Source: Pirellulales bacterium (GTDB lineage: Bacteria; Planctomycetota; Planctomycetia; Pirellulales; Thermoguttaceae). Taken from it: a DNA stretch of 64,000 nucleotides. A program made the translations under genes and the position numbers. Below the pieces are notes generated by a model, which had not been told where the DNA came from, searched no databases, and saw only the letters and a list, made by a program, of their open reading frames with translations. Below, piece by piece: positions 33,463 to 41,377 of the stretch; the stretch's first letter is position 1, and every line of letters starts with the position of its first letter. Where the stretch lies: assembly GCA_016936015.1 (NCBI GenBank), contig JAFGPV010000028.1, positions 41,777 through 105,776 of the forward strand, written 5' to 3'.

Positions 33463-34388
33463 ATCCCCAGTTTCTGCTTGTGATCGTGGGCGTTTTCGCC
33501 ACCAGCGGCGGCCTGATGCTGGCGGTGGGGCTGGCGCTCCGCGACGCGCAGCGCAAGGAAGCGAAGTTCCAGCGCCGGTTGGGCAACGGGATTCACCAGC
33601 CGGAGCCGACGCCGGAAATCCTGGCCCGGGAGGCCACCAACTGGCTGGATCGCCGGTTTTATCTCCTCTTGGAGCGGTCCGGCAGCCGCCTTTCCGTGAT
33701 CAGCGCCCTGACCGTCTTGATTGCTGCGGCCGCCATCGGCTGCACGCTGGGTCTGGTGGTGCTGGAAGACTTTCTCGCCGGCGTGGTTGGCCTGTTCCTG
33801 GGCGCCTTGCTGCCGCTGGGATGGTGGGGATCGCAAAAGGTGCGGCGGCTGAAGAAAATGCAACGCGAGCTGCCCGGAGCACTGGATATGTTGGCCGATG
33901 CGCTGCACGCAGGCCAAACCCTGGAACGGGCGGCGGAACTGGTCGCCGCGCAGATCCCGGCGCCGCTGAAGGACGAGTTCTCGCATTGCGTCGCCATGTT
34001 GAGGCTGGGACATTCGCCGGTGGCCGTGATGGAGCGCATGGCTCGGCGCATCCCCCTGCCCGAGTTCCAGGTCTTCGCCACGGCGGTGCTGGTCCACCGC
34101 CAGACCGGCGGGAACCTCGCCCAGCTTACCACCCGGCTGGCGGGCGCCGCCCGCGATCGGCAGGAGTTCTTCAGTCACCTCGGCGCCCAAACCGTGGCGG
34201 CGCGTTATTCGGCCATCGGACTGGTCACGGCCGCCACGCTGGGATTGGCCGTCCTGGTGATGGCCCGGCCCGAGTACCTCGCGTTCTTCCTCCAGAGCGA
34301 ACTGGGCCCCGGTCTGCTGATCGCGGCCGGCGCCCTGCTGCTGTTCGGAACCTTGTGGATGTGGCGCGTCGCAAACGTCAAGTATTGA
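33459..34388 (+). CDS. tadB: Tad inner-membrane platform protein TadB
   Basis: A 309-residue integral membrane protein with a T2SSF domain. N-terminal helices (FLLVIVGVFATSGGLMLAVG, then ISALTVLIAAAAIGCTLGL) precede the cytoplasmic domain QRELPGALDMLADALHAGQT and LERAAELVAAQIPAPLKDEF, with LGHSPVAVMERMARR and VLVHRQTGGNLAQLTTRLA, followed by C-terminal helices. It forms the pilus assembly platform with TadC. It starts in the tadA stop (ATGA). Confidence 0.94.
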   Translation: MNPQFLLVIVGVFATSGGLMLAVGLALRDAQRKEAKFQRRLGNGIHQPEPTPEILAREATNWLDRRFYLLLERSGSRLSVISALTVLIAAAAIGCTLGLVVLEDFLAGVVGLFLGALLPLGWWGSQKVRRLKKMQRELPGALDMLADALHAGQTLERAAELVAAQIPAPLKDEFSHCVAMLRLGHSPVAVMERMARRIPLPEFQVFATAVLVHRQTGGNLAQLTTRLAGAARDRQEFFSHLGAQTVAARYSAIGLVTAATLGLAVLVMARPEYLAFFLQSELGPGLLIAAGALLLFGTLWMWRVANVKY

Positions 34389-34425
34389 TTATATTCACCT
34401 CCTTCGTCCCGAGAGGACTACTCCG

Positions 34426-35523
34426 ATGGCAGACGTCACCTTCCTGAGCAGCGTTCCGTGGTGGTCGTCGATGATGTCCGGGTGGGAAGGCATTCTGATT
34501 CTCTGTCTCGGTTCGGGATTGACGTTCTTTCTGATCGCCCACAAACTGCTGCGCAAACCGACCCGCGAGGAACTCCGCTTGGAGCGGATCCGCCCCGAAG
34601 CGACGGCCGATCAAGGGCCGAGCCGCGGGATGTTCGGACCCTGGACCCAGGCCCTGGCCGCCCAGATCCCGGAATCGGAGAAGGAACGCCAGGAGTTCGA
34701 GTTGTTGCTCCGCCAGGCGGGACTGTACGGGCCGCACGTCTCGGAATCGATTTTCGCCTTGCGTTTTCTCCTCTTGCTGGGACCCGTGGTGGCGGCGGGT
34801 ATTTGCGCGATCTTCGCCGAGGAGAGTCGGACCGTTCCGATTCTGCTGATCGGGGGACTCCTGGCCGGCGTGCTGGCCGTCCTGCCGCGGATCTACGTCT
34901 TTCTCCGCCGCCGACGCCGGATGCGGCGGATCCGCGAAGCGCTTCCCGACACCCTGGACATGTTGAGCATGTGCGTCAGCGGCGGACTCGAACTCGGCGA
35001 AAGCCTGGATCACGTCGCCCGGCGCTTGACCGGTTATCCGGAATGCGCCCAGGAACTCATGCTACTGAAACGGCACGCGGAGTTGGGAAGCCTCCGGCAG
35101 GCGTTGCTTGATTTCTCGAAGCGCGTGGACCTGCCCGAAACGAATCAGTTGGCGGGCCTGCTCCTCCGCGGCAGCTACCTGGGCACGGAACTGGTCGGTT
35201 CGCTGGCCCAGCAGGCGGAGCATTTGCGCGTCGTGCGGAAACAGTCGGCCGCGATCCAAGCCAACAAGACGCCGATCAAGCTGATCATTCCCATCATCTT
35301 CTGTTTCGCGCCGGCCGCCCTGATCCTCCTGACCGCTCCCGCCGTGGTGCAACTCCGCGACTTCCTTACGGGACGGACGTTTGCGGATCGGCTCAATCCG
35401 AACCGGTCCGCCGCCCATACCGCGGCGCCCGCGGAGGCGGGCTTCGGAACCCAAACGATCATGGAGGCGCTCAGCGCCTTGGACGAACAGCGGGCGTCTA
35501 CCGCGGAAAAGCGCTACGAATAG
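34426..35523 (+). CDS. tadC: Tad inner-membrane platform protein TadC
   Basis: A 365-residue T2SSF-domain membrane protein, partner of TadB. It has an N-terminal helix (GILILCLGSGLTFFLIAHKL), a middle helix pair (FALRFLLLLGPVVAAGICAI, LLIGGLLAGVLAVLPRIYVF), and the cytoplasmic domain REALPDTLDMLSMCVSGGLE, LGESLDHVARRLTGYPECAQ and LLRGSYLGTELVGSLAQQAE, ending with KLIIPIIFCFAPAALILLTA. The C-terminal 60 residues are an extra soluble tail (ERASTAEKRYE at the end). GAGAGG precedes ATG 34426. It is the last plus-strand Tad gene. Confidence 0.93.
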   Translation: MADVTFLSSVPWWSSMMSGWEGILILCLGSGLTFFLIAHKLLRKPTREELRLERIRPEATADQGPSRGMFGPWTQALAAQIPESEKERQEFELLLRQAGLYGPHVSESIFALRFLLLLGPVVAAGICAIFAEESRTVPILLIGGLLAGVLAVLPRIYVFLRRRRRMRRIREALPDTLDMLSMCVSGGLELGESLDHVARRLTGYPECAQELMLLKRHAELGSLRQALLDFSKRVDLPETNQLAGLLLRGSYLGTELVGSLAQQAEHLRVVRKQSAAIQANKTPIKLIIPIIFCFAPAALILLTAPAVVQLRDFLTGRTFADRLNPNRSAAHTAAPAEAGFGTQTIMEALSALDEQRASTAEKRYE

Positions 35524-35542
35524 AGACGAGCGGGGAGAATGG

Positions 35543-36010
35543 CTACGGGGTTTCAGGCGAAGCGCCTCGCGATTTCTTCTCGCGAGTCGGCACCAAGTCG
35601 ATGTGCGGCGGCTTCTTGTTCGTTTTCTGGGGGCTTGGCCCGACGGAGTAGGTCGGTTGCGGCGTTCGTCGATTGGCCTGGAGAATGATGCGTCTGGAGT
35701 TCGATCCCAGAACGGGGCTTAACTGCTTGTCGGCGCCGCGCAACGAATGATCCATTTGGGCCTTGGTCTGCTGATCATCCGTATCCACCGTCTCGAGGAG
35801 CCGGATCAGCGAGCCGATGAGTTGGGTTTTCGGCTCGTTGGAGCGGGCGGCAACATTTGCGCCCCGCACCCCACCCATGGGGACCACCTCCGGAACGACG
35901 TCCTTTTCAGCAGCCTCGCCGGCTCGGGGGGCAACAGGTTGATTATCCAACGCATAGAAACCCAACAACATCAAGACAATCGCCAGCACGATCAAAGTAG
36001 CCCGAACCAT
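35543..36010 (-). CDS. Small membrane-anchored protein of unknown function
   Basis: A 155-residue protein with one N-terminal transmembrane helix (ATLIVLAIVLMLLGFYAL) and a soluble part with no recognised domain (KTQLIGSLIRLLETVDTDDQ, LSPVLGSNSRRIILQ), ending in a basic Pro-rich tail. ATG 36010 is preferred over in-frame 36037 because a GGATGGGG stretch lies upstream and the anchor then begins directly. It converges on tadC with 19 bp between stop codons and is last in the minus-strand Tad gene group, so an accessory pilus role is possible. Confidence 0.65.
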   Translation of the reverse strand: MVRATLIVLAIVLMLLGFYALDNQPVAPRAGEAAEKDVVPEVVPMGGVRGANVAARSNEPKTQLIGSLIRLLETVDTDDQQTKAQMDHSLRGADKQLSPVLGSNSRRIILQANRRTPQPTYSVGPSPQKTNKKPPHIDLVPTREKKSRGASPETP

Positions 36011-36103
36011 GGCTGCACCCCATCCTGCGTATGACACCCTCGTTATCTAAACCTGCTTGTTTAATGCTAGCCAATCGGCCCGGGGTGTTAAGAGGATAAA
36101 TGC

Positions 36104-36637
36104 TTATTTCCTGCTGTTTTTCGGCAGCTCCCGACCGGCAGTCGTCATCCGTCGGGCCGCCCGTTTCATGGCGTCGGCGAAAGATCGGGCGGAGCGTGAC
36201 AGCGTGGGTTTGTTCAAAGAACTGCTGACGCTCTCGACGTCGACGGCCGACCCTTGCAAGGGCGGATAGAAGCAGGGACGACAGGGGGACGTTATCGTTT
36301 GTTGACTATAGATGCCGGGCCAGAGGTACGTGGATTGCGGCGGCACGGGATACTTGTAGCTGCCATTGCACCAGCAGTTGAAGTACCGGTCCGAGCGACA
36401 ACAGTTCCAAAAGGTGTTTCGGCACCAACAGTTTGGGCACCTCGGCATCCCCCAATTGCCGCATCCTCCGCACGAACAGAGGTCGGAGTCGGCAAGAGCG
36501 ACCCCCGGGGCCGACGCGCCGACTTGGTTCCCGGCGGTCAAGGGAGGAAAAGGCTCGAAGCTGAACGCCGCGGCTGGGACGCCGGCGACGAAAACCAAGG
36601 CTCCCAGGAGCATGAGTACCGTAGATATCCGTTGCAT
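36104..36637 (-). CDS. Secreted cysteine-rich protein in the Tad region
   Basis: A 177-residue protein with a signal peptide (STVLMLLGALVFVAGVPAAA). Around residues 54-90 there is a dense Cys/Trp cluster (LCSCGGCGNWGMPRCPNCWC, then FWNCCRSDRYFNCWC) that could bind metal or form disulfides. A Pro/Tyr-rich section and a basic, possibly helical C-terminus (FADAMKRAARRMTTAGREL) follow. No family is recognised. GGAG lies upstream of ATG 36637. Composition resembles the small secreted protein at 18480. Its position between tadD and the end of the cluster suggests a surface role connected with the pilus (inference). Confidence 0.75.
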   Translation of the reverse strand: MQRISTVLMLLGALVFVAGVPAAAFSFEPFPPLTAGNQVGASAPGVALADSDLCSCGGCGNWGMPRCPNCWCRNTFWNCCRSDRYFNCWCNGSYKYPVPPQSTYLWPGIYSQQTITSPCRPCFYPPLQGSAVDVESVSSSLNKPTLSRSARSFADAMKRAARRMTTAGRELPKNSRK

Positions 36638-36811
36638 CGTGATGTCTCCAAGTCCGAAAATCGGTCGGTCTCCGCGAGCAGTTCCCTCGTGCGGGACGAC
36701 GACTGCCCGTGTTGAATGAAGGATCAGAAAAGCAGAGTCAGATTCAATAGCCGGCGGCTACCTGACACTCATTTTCTGAGGCGGTTCCGGCGGCAGGGTC
36801 TTCACGGCTCA

Positions 36812-37882
36812 TCAGCGAGGCATGGCCGATTCGCTCAACGCCGTGCGGGCCTGTGCTTGGTTGACCAGATCCTTGGTGGCAGAACGCTGGATCGTGGCGG
36901 TGTGCGCGGGTCGCACCGGCTTATTCGATGATATCGAGGGATTGACGACGGCCTTGTGGGCGTCATTTTCAACGTAGGGCACCCAGGAAACCTCGCCGTC
37001 GCACAGGGGGTCCGGGCTCCAGGAATCCTTGGACTGGTTCTCGGCATTCTCGAACGAAGCCAACGCCTTGTGCGCCCGTTCATGGGTGGGATCTGCAGCC
37101 AGCGCACGGCGGAAGCAGTCCTTGGCCCCGGCAAAATCGTTTTGGGAAGCTTTCACAAAGGCGAGGTTGTAGAAGGCGTTTCCTTCTCCGCCTGCCCGGC
37201 GGTACTGGGCCAACGCCTCTTCATACCGTTGCTGCCCGCCGTACACCAATCCCAAGTTGTTGCGGTATCGCGGCTCGGCCGGCTGCATGGCAACCGCTTT
37301 CAACAGGGCGCTCTCCGCCTTTTCCAGCTCCCCCTGGAGATAAAAGCAATAGCCGAGATCGTTGAACAGTTCCGGATTGCGGCCGTTCCGCCGGATGGCC
37401 TGGGTGTACAGCGACTGGGCTTCCTCGAACCGCCGCTGGCGGTCCGCCACCACGGCCAGGCGATGATACGCCTCGTAACGTTCCGGCTGTTGACAGAGCA
37501 GGCGTTCGTAGACCTCCCGGGCCTTCGCCAGATCGCCGTGCTGCTCCGCTTCCCTGCCCGTGGTGAGATCCTGGTTGTAACGCAACAGCGCCTTCGCGGT
37601 CTTCTTTTCCAGCTTCTTGCCCGAGGCTTTTTTCGCCTTGGGAGCAGGTGTCCGTTCCCGGCCCGATTCGGCGGCGTTTGAGCGGAAAACCGCGCCGCCG
37701 GGTTCGGTTTGCAGCCCCTGGGAAGAGATCTCCGGCCCGCCGGCGCATCCGGCCAGCACGCCGCAGAAGGAAGCGGCCACCAGGAGGCCGAGCGCCGACC
37801 GCCATTCGAGAAACGTCCCCGATCCCGCCTTGCGCTTCGGAGTCGAAGCCCGGCGGACGCTGCGCACGCTCTGCTGATCCAT
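36812..37882 (-). CDS. tadD: TPR lipoprotein, TadD-like
   Basis: A 356-residue protein with a lipobox (GVLAGC, Cys46) after a basic N-terminus, a Lys-rich linker (KAKKASGKKLEKKTAKALL) and about five TPRs: EQHGDLAKAREVYERLLCQQ, AQSLYTQAIRRNGRNPELFN, LGYCFYLQGELEKAESALLK and AKDCFRRALAADPTHERAHK. TadD is the outer-membrane TPR lipoprotein that assists secretin assembly in Tad systems, and this gene sits downstream of the cpaC secretin and an OmpA-like lipoprotein. ATG 37882 follows CGGAGAAG. The 60-residue C-terminal tail (SWSPDPLCDGEVSWVPYVEN onward) is unusual. Confidence 0.85.
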   Translation of the reverse strand: MDQQSVRSVRRASTPKRKAGSGTFLEWRSALGLLVAASFCGVLAGCAGGPEISSQGLQTEPGGAVFRSNAAESGRERTPAPKAKKASGKKLEKKTAKALLRYNQDLTTGREAEQHGDLAKAREVYERLLCQQPERYEAYHRLAVVADRQRRFEEAQSLYTQAIRRNGRNPELFNDLGYCFYLQGELEKAESALLKAVAMQPAEPRYRNNLGLVYGGQQRYEEALAQYRRAGGEGNAFYNLAFVKASQNDFAGAKDCFRRALAADPTHERAHKALASFENAENQSKDSWSPDPLCDGEVSWVPYVENDAHKAVVNPSISSNKPVRPAHTATIQRSATKDLVNQAQARTALSESAMPR

Positions 37883-37965
37883 GAACCGTCTTCTCCGTAA
37901 ATTCTTGGTGCGGGCCGGAAGGCCGGGAAACGACGGCTCCTCGGCGCCCGAGGCAGGTCGTCCAA

Positions 37966-38523
37966 TCACCTCCGCACGCCGCCGAAACCGCCGAAGCCGC
38001 GCCCGGCGAGGTATCCCGTGCCGGTCAACATATTACTCCCGCCGATGATCTGGTAGTATTCAGCCTCGCCTTCGATGGCCGTAATTCCCTCGGCGATCGC
38101 CGGCGCCACCACCACGCGCTGATCGGCCACGCACAAGCCCAATTGCGTCAATTGATTCACGATGGCCCGCCGTCGTTCCGCGTCGACCGCCGGCTTCTTA
38201 TTGTCCACGCTCTCCTCGATCACCACGGGGAAGGGAACGTGTTCCAGACGCCACGCGACCTGATACAGGTGTTTTTCGCCCAAAGGAGTCAGTTGGGAAG
38301 TGTCGCCGACGAACTCGTGGTCGTAGAAGACGAAATCCGACGCCTCGGCGTTGGTTTGCTGGGTGTCCCAATGCGCGTCGGTCACCTGGCCCAAGGGAAA
38401 CGGCCGATCGTAAGCCGGCCCCTGGACGCACCCGTGCCGGAACGGATTGCACTGGCATCCCATAAGGAACAGGCAACAAACGCCAGCAAGCACGCAATAA
38501 CTGATGCAGGTCTCGTTTTTCAT
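37966..38523 (-). CDS. Tad-locus lipoprotein with OmpA/CpaD-like domain
   Basis: A 185-residue lipoprotein (lipobox LFLMGC, Cys23). The middle resembles an OmpA-like or CpaD-like fold: SQLTPLGEKHLYQVAWRLE, FPVVIEESVD, DAERRRAIVNQLTQLGLCVA and DQRVVVAPAIAEGITAIEGE. The C-terminus is Gly-rich (GTGYLAGRGFGGFGGVRR). CpaD/TadB-associated lipoproteins stabilise the Tad secretin, and the gene lies directly between cpaC and tadD, so this is the probable pilotin-like component; the assignment rests on position and weak similarity. Five further cysteines occur near the N-terminus (ETCISYC, VCC, CQC, GC). Confidence 0.7.
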   Translation of the reverse strand: MKNETCISYCVLAGVCCLFLMGCQCNPFRHGCVQGPAYDRPFPLGQVTDAHWDTQQTNAEASDFVFYDHEFVGDTSQLTPLGEKHLYQVAWRLEHVPFPVVIEESVDNKKPAVDAERRRAIVNQLTQLGLCVADQRVVVAPAIAEGITAIEGEAEYYQIIGGSNMLTGTGYLAGRGFGGFGGVRR

Positions 38524-38605
38524 GGTCCTGAATCCTTCCTAACGCAATGGCCTTGGCGTCCTTCTCCGCGGCGGATCGTTCCGCCTCTCGGGCCGTTGCC
38601 GACGG

Positions 38606-40690
38606 TCAGTTGGCGTGTCCAAACGGGCCGGAAATCATGGCGGACCCCCCCGAATTATAGCGGCGCCGCAGGATCGGCCAGATCGTGCTCCGATAGTTCT
38701 CCGTGGGACGGCCTTCGATCTCGCCTTTCAGGAAAAACTGGGTGTTGTTCGGCTCCGTCACGTCGAAGCCGGGCAGCGGCGGCACTTCCTCGGGATCCAT
38801 CGGATGCACCAGTTCCGGCGTGACCAGGATGATCAGTTCCGACTCCTCGCGCGTTACGGAACGCGTGCCGAAAATCTGCTCCACCAGGGGCAGGTCCCCC
38901 GCCGTGTCGCTCTTCATCGAATCGTCGAGCAAGCCCGCGATGGCCAGCGTCTGCCCTTCGCGCATTTCCACCGTGGTCGTCACGGCACGGGTGTTCAGTC
39001 CCGGCGTGCCTCCCACGGCCAATGCCTGGTTGACCTTGCTGAACTCCGGCGAGACTTCCAGCCGGATGAGATCCTTGTCCAACACGATCGGTAAAAAGGT
39101 GATGATGGCGCCGAATGCGCGGAAGTCGGTGGTGATCGCGGAGGCCCCTTCCACGCCGACGACGGTCGGCACGGCGAACTCGCCGCCGGCCACAAAGGAG
39201 GCCGGCCGGCCGCTGAGGGTTACCAGCGTCGGCTCGCTCAGCATCCGCACCACGCCGTGCTCCTCGAGATAATGAATGCCGAAATTCAGTTTTTCATTGT
39301 CGAACGTGCCGAGAATCGATTTCCCCTTGCCCGCATTGAGCAACGACTCCAGGAACATGGAGCCGCCGCTGAAGACGAACTCCATGTCCAGGTCCACGCC
39401 GAACTCCCGGGCCGCGGAGCGGTTTAACTCGGCGATCTTCACCCGCAGCAACACCTGATGGTCGCCGGGGATCATCAACATATTAATCACTTGGCTGGCC
39501 GCGAACGTGCCGCCCGTCTCCTCGGGAGTCCACAGGCCCCGGCTTGTGCCCTGCACCAGATGCCCGCCCCACCAACGCCCCTGCTGGTCGGTCGCCTCGC
39601 CGCGGATCAACGCCAGGATCTGGGCCGCCTCTGCGGCGTCCCGGGCCTGGCCGGTAACCAGGAGTTTGTTCCCCTCGGGAATCAATTTCACCTTGCTGTT
39701 GGGGAACAGCTTGGCAATCACCTCCTCCAGTTTGGAAAACGACGCCTCGCGTCGCTCCCGGACCTCGGGGTCCGGCGTGACATAGACTAAAAAAGTGCAG
39801 GGCGGCGCGTCTGGATCCTGGAACCAAAAGGTGACGTCGGTGGCACCCTGCGACTTGCCGATGATCGAGACTTCGCGGGGAGAAAACTGCACGATGTCGC
39901 AAATCGCCGGATCGACCACGGCCGACCGCGAAATGTCCTTGTCCGCCCGCAGCAGGATGCTGCGACGGAGAATCACCGTGAGTTTCTCGGCGTGACTCGA
40001 TACCTCAAACGGCCCGATCGAACGGATGGCGCCCTCGGGCGGCACCGGTACTGCCGGCTCAATGATCTCCGGCTGGGGCTCAAGTCCCTCTTTCACCTCC
40101 GCCGTTTTTGGCGCTTCCGGCGTTGTTGGCGCCTCCGGTGTTGTTGGCACCTCCGGTGTTGTTGGCGCCTCCGGTACCAGGGGTATTTCCGCCGGCTTGG
40201 GCGTCTGCGCTAGTTTGAGTGTTTCCAATTTTTTTGGCGTCTCCGGCGTCTTAGCCATCTCCGCCAGCTTGGGTGTTTCCGCCGTCTTGAGCGTCTCGGG
40301 CGGCTTGGGTGTCTTCGGTGCCTTAGGTTTCTCTGTCGCCTTGGGCGTTTCCGTCTTTGCCTGCCTTTCCAGCACTTCTAATGCATCGATCGATTCCACC
40401 ACCTTTGGCGTCACCCCCGGCGCCGCCGGCGCCGACGGGGGTTCTACATCGTCGGTAACCTGTTGGTAGTCCATCCGTTTGATAGGCACCGCACGGGGAG
40501 AAGAAAACGCGGCGCCGACACTCTCCAATTGCCGGTCTTCCCAATCGGCGGCGCGCGGGGAAGCGGTTGCGGAACTCGTTTTCTCCGACGTTGCTTCAGG
40601 CGCAGTTTCACTTCGAGCAACTGCGGGCAGGATTGCGCCGAGAATGCAAGCGATGATTACAGACTGGCGCGCAATCGCTGGACAAATCAT
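38606..40690 (-). CDS. cpaC: Tad pilus secretin CpaC/RcpA
   Basis: A 694-residue outer-membrane secretin. It has a signal peptide (SVIIACILGAILPAVARS) and then an unusual linker of about 100 residues made of degenerate Pro/Thr/Lys/Glu repeats (TPKPPETLKTAETPKLAEMA, PEVPTTPEAPTTPEAPKTAE). The pil_N domain (LTVILRRSILLRADKDISRS, VSIIGKSQGATDVTFWF) lies at about 237-300. Next come a BON-like part (NSKVKLIPEGNKLLVTGQ) and the secretin domain at about 410-640, including VLLRVKIAELNRSAAREFGV, RMLSEPTLVTLSGRPASFVA, GGEFAVP, IRLEVSPEFSKVN, REGQTLAIAGLLDD and ELIILVTPELV. It forms the channel through which Flp pili emerge. It is transcribed on the strand opposite the rest of the Tad operon. Confidence 0.94.
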   Translation of the reverse strand: MICPAIARQSVIIACILGAILPAVARSETAPEATSEKTSSATASPRAADWEDRQLESVGAAFSSPRAVPIKRMDYQQVTDDVEPPSAPAAPGVTPKVVESIDALEVLERQAKTETPKATEKPKAPKTPKPPETLKTAETPKLAEMAKTPETPKKLETLKLAQTPKPAEIPLVPEAPTTPEVPTTPEAPTTPEAPKTAEVKEGLEPQPEIIEPAVPVPPEGAIRSIGPFEVSSHAEKLTVILRRSILLRADKDISRSAVVDPAICDIVQFSPREVSIIGKSQGATDVTFWFQDPDAPPCTFLVYVTPDPEVRERREASFSKLEEVIAKLFPNSKVKLIPEGNKLLVTGQARDAAEAAQILALIRGEATDQQGRWWGGHLVQGTSRGLWTPEETGGTFAASQVINMLMIPGDHQVLLRVKIAELNRSAAREFGVDLDMEFVFSGGSMFLESLLNAGKGKSILGTFDNEKLNFGIHYLEEHGVVRMLSEPTLVTLSGRPASFVAGGEFAVPTVVGVEGASAITTDFRAFGAIITFLPIVLDKDLIRLEVSPEFSKVNQALAVGGTPGLNTRAVTTTVEMREGQTLAIAGLLDDSMKSDTAGDLPLVEQIFGTRSVTREESELIILVTPELVHPMDPEEVPPLPGFDVTEPNNTQFFLKGEIEGRPTENYRSTIWPILRRRYNSGGSAMISGPFGHAN

Positions 40691-41154
40691 AGTATCCCCC
40701 TGTCAGTTCAATATTGCCCTGAACAGTGCGTCATGAATAGCATGGGTAGCACACGGTTTTTTTACTTGCCAAATCGCAGGGGGGGAGATTGCGATGGCGT
40801 GGGAGGTCCCGCTCTTCATTGCCCAGCCCAGTTCCACTCCGGTGTGGTTATCCAGTAGTAGCGCCAAGGACCGCATTGTTGAGCGTACCTGGGAAACAAT
40901 ATCGGATGAGTCAAAGTTTTTCCTTTAGAAGGATTATGACGGATTTATCGGCAATACCGATTTTGCGGATTATCCACAATCCTGCCTTCCTTCTTGTTGC
41001 TATTTAATTATCCTAGCTTGCCCAGAAAAACAGATGATTTCCAAGAGGTAGAGATTAATTACATCCGATCTTGAATGCCTATCACAAAGATGATGTTTTT
41101 TGGGAATACACACGGCCTCGACCGAAATCCTTTTTCAGATCGCGTCTTGAAATG
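40691..41154. other. Intergenic region upstream of the secretin gene
   Basis: About 460 bp containing the presumed cpaC promoter on the minus strand. I searched both strands for a GG-N10-GC site like those before the pilin gene and found none. No coding sequence, RNA gene or repeat is supported. Confidence 0.45.
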
Positions 41155-41197
41155 AAAAAAACCGTCCCCTCTACCGTTAGGAGTGGGGACGGTTTTC
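41155..41197 (-). terminator. Rho-independent terminator (bidirectional in form)
   Basis: ACCGTCCCC (41161-41169) and GGGGACGGT (41185-41193) with A residues on the left side (T run on the minus strand). It lies 55 nt beyond the second stop codon of the SHD1 gene on the minus strand. Confidence 0.85.
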
Positions 41198-41248
41198 AAG
41201 ACAGACTCTCCAAGCGGACCACCGGATCCGCATTCTGTGATGCGCCCG

Positions 41249-41377
41249 TCAGATTGTGATCACGCTAGGCTCGCTATTGTCGGTCTGGAAGGGGCCGAGT
41301 TTCAGATCGACGTAGATGCGGAATTCGCCTTTCAATTCGGGGGGTACTTGCCACAAGTACCGGCAGGCGAAACCTCA
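41249..41377 (-). other. In-frame coding extension after TGA, with SECIS-like hairpin
   Basis: TGA at 41377-41375 ends the 589-residue SHD1 frame, but the same frame continues for 41 codons to a TGA at 41251-41249. The extension reads like protein (GFACRYLWQVPPELKGEFRI, then YVDLKLGPFQTD) and keeps GC-biased third positions. A perfect hairpin GGTACTTG-TGG-CAAGTACC occupies 41361-41343, starting 13 nt after the TGA. The apical loop starts 21 nt after the TGA and has G as its second base. Published bacterial SECIS rules ask for 16-37 nt spacing, a stem of at least 4 bp, and a G among the first two loop bases; all are met. The residues would read EYG-U-GFAC, a U-x3-C redox-like motif. A nonsense mutation of TGC or TGG is the alternative. 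Confidence 0.55.
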
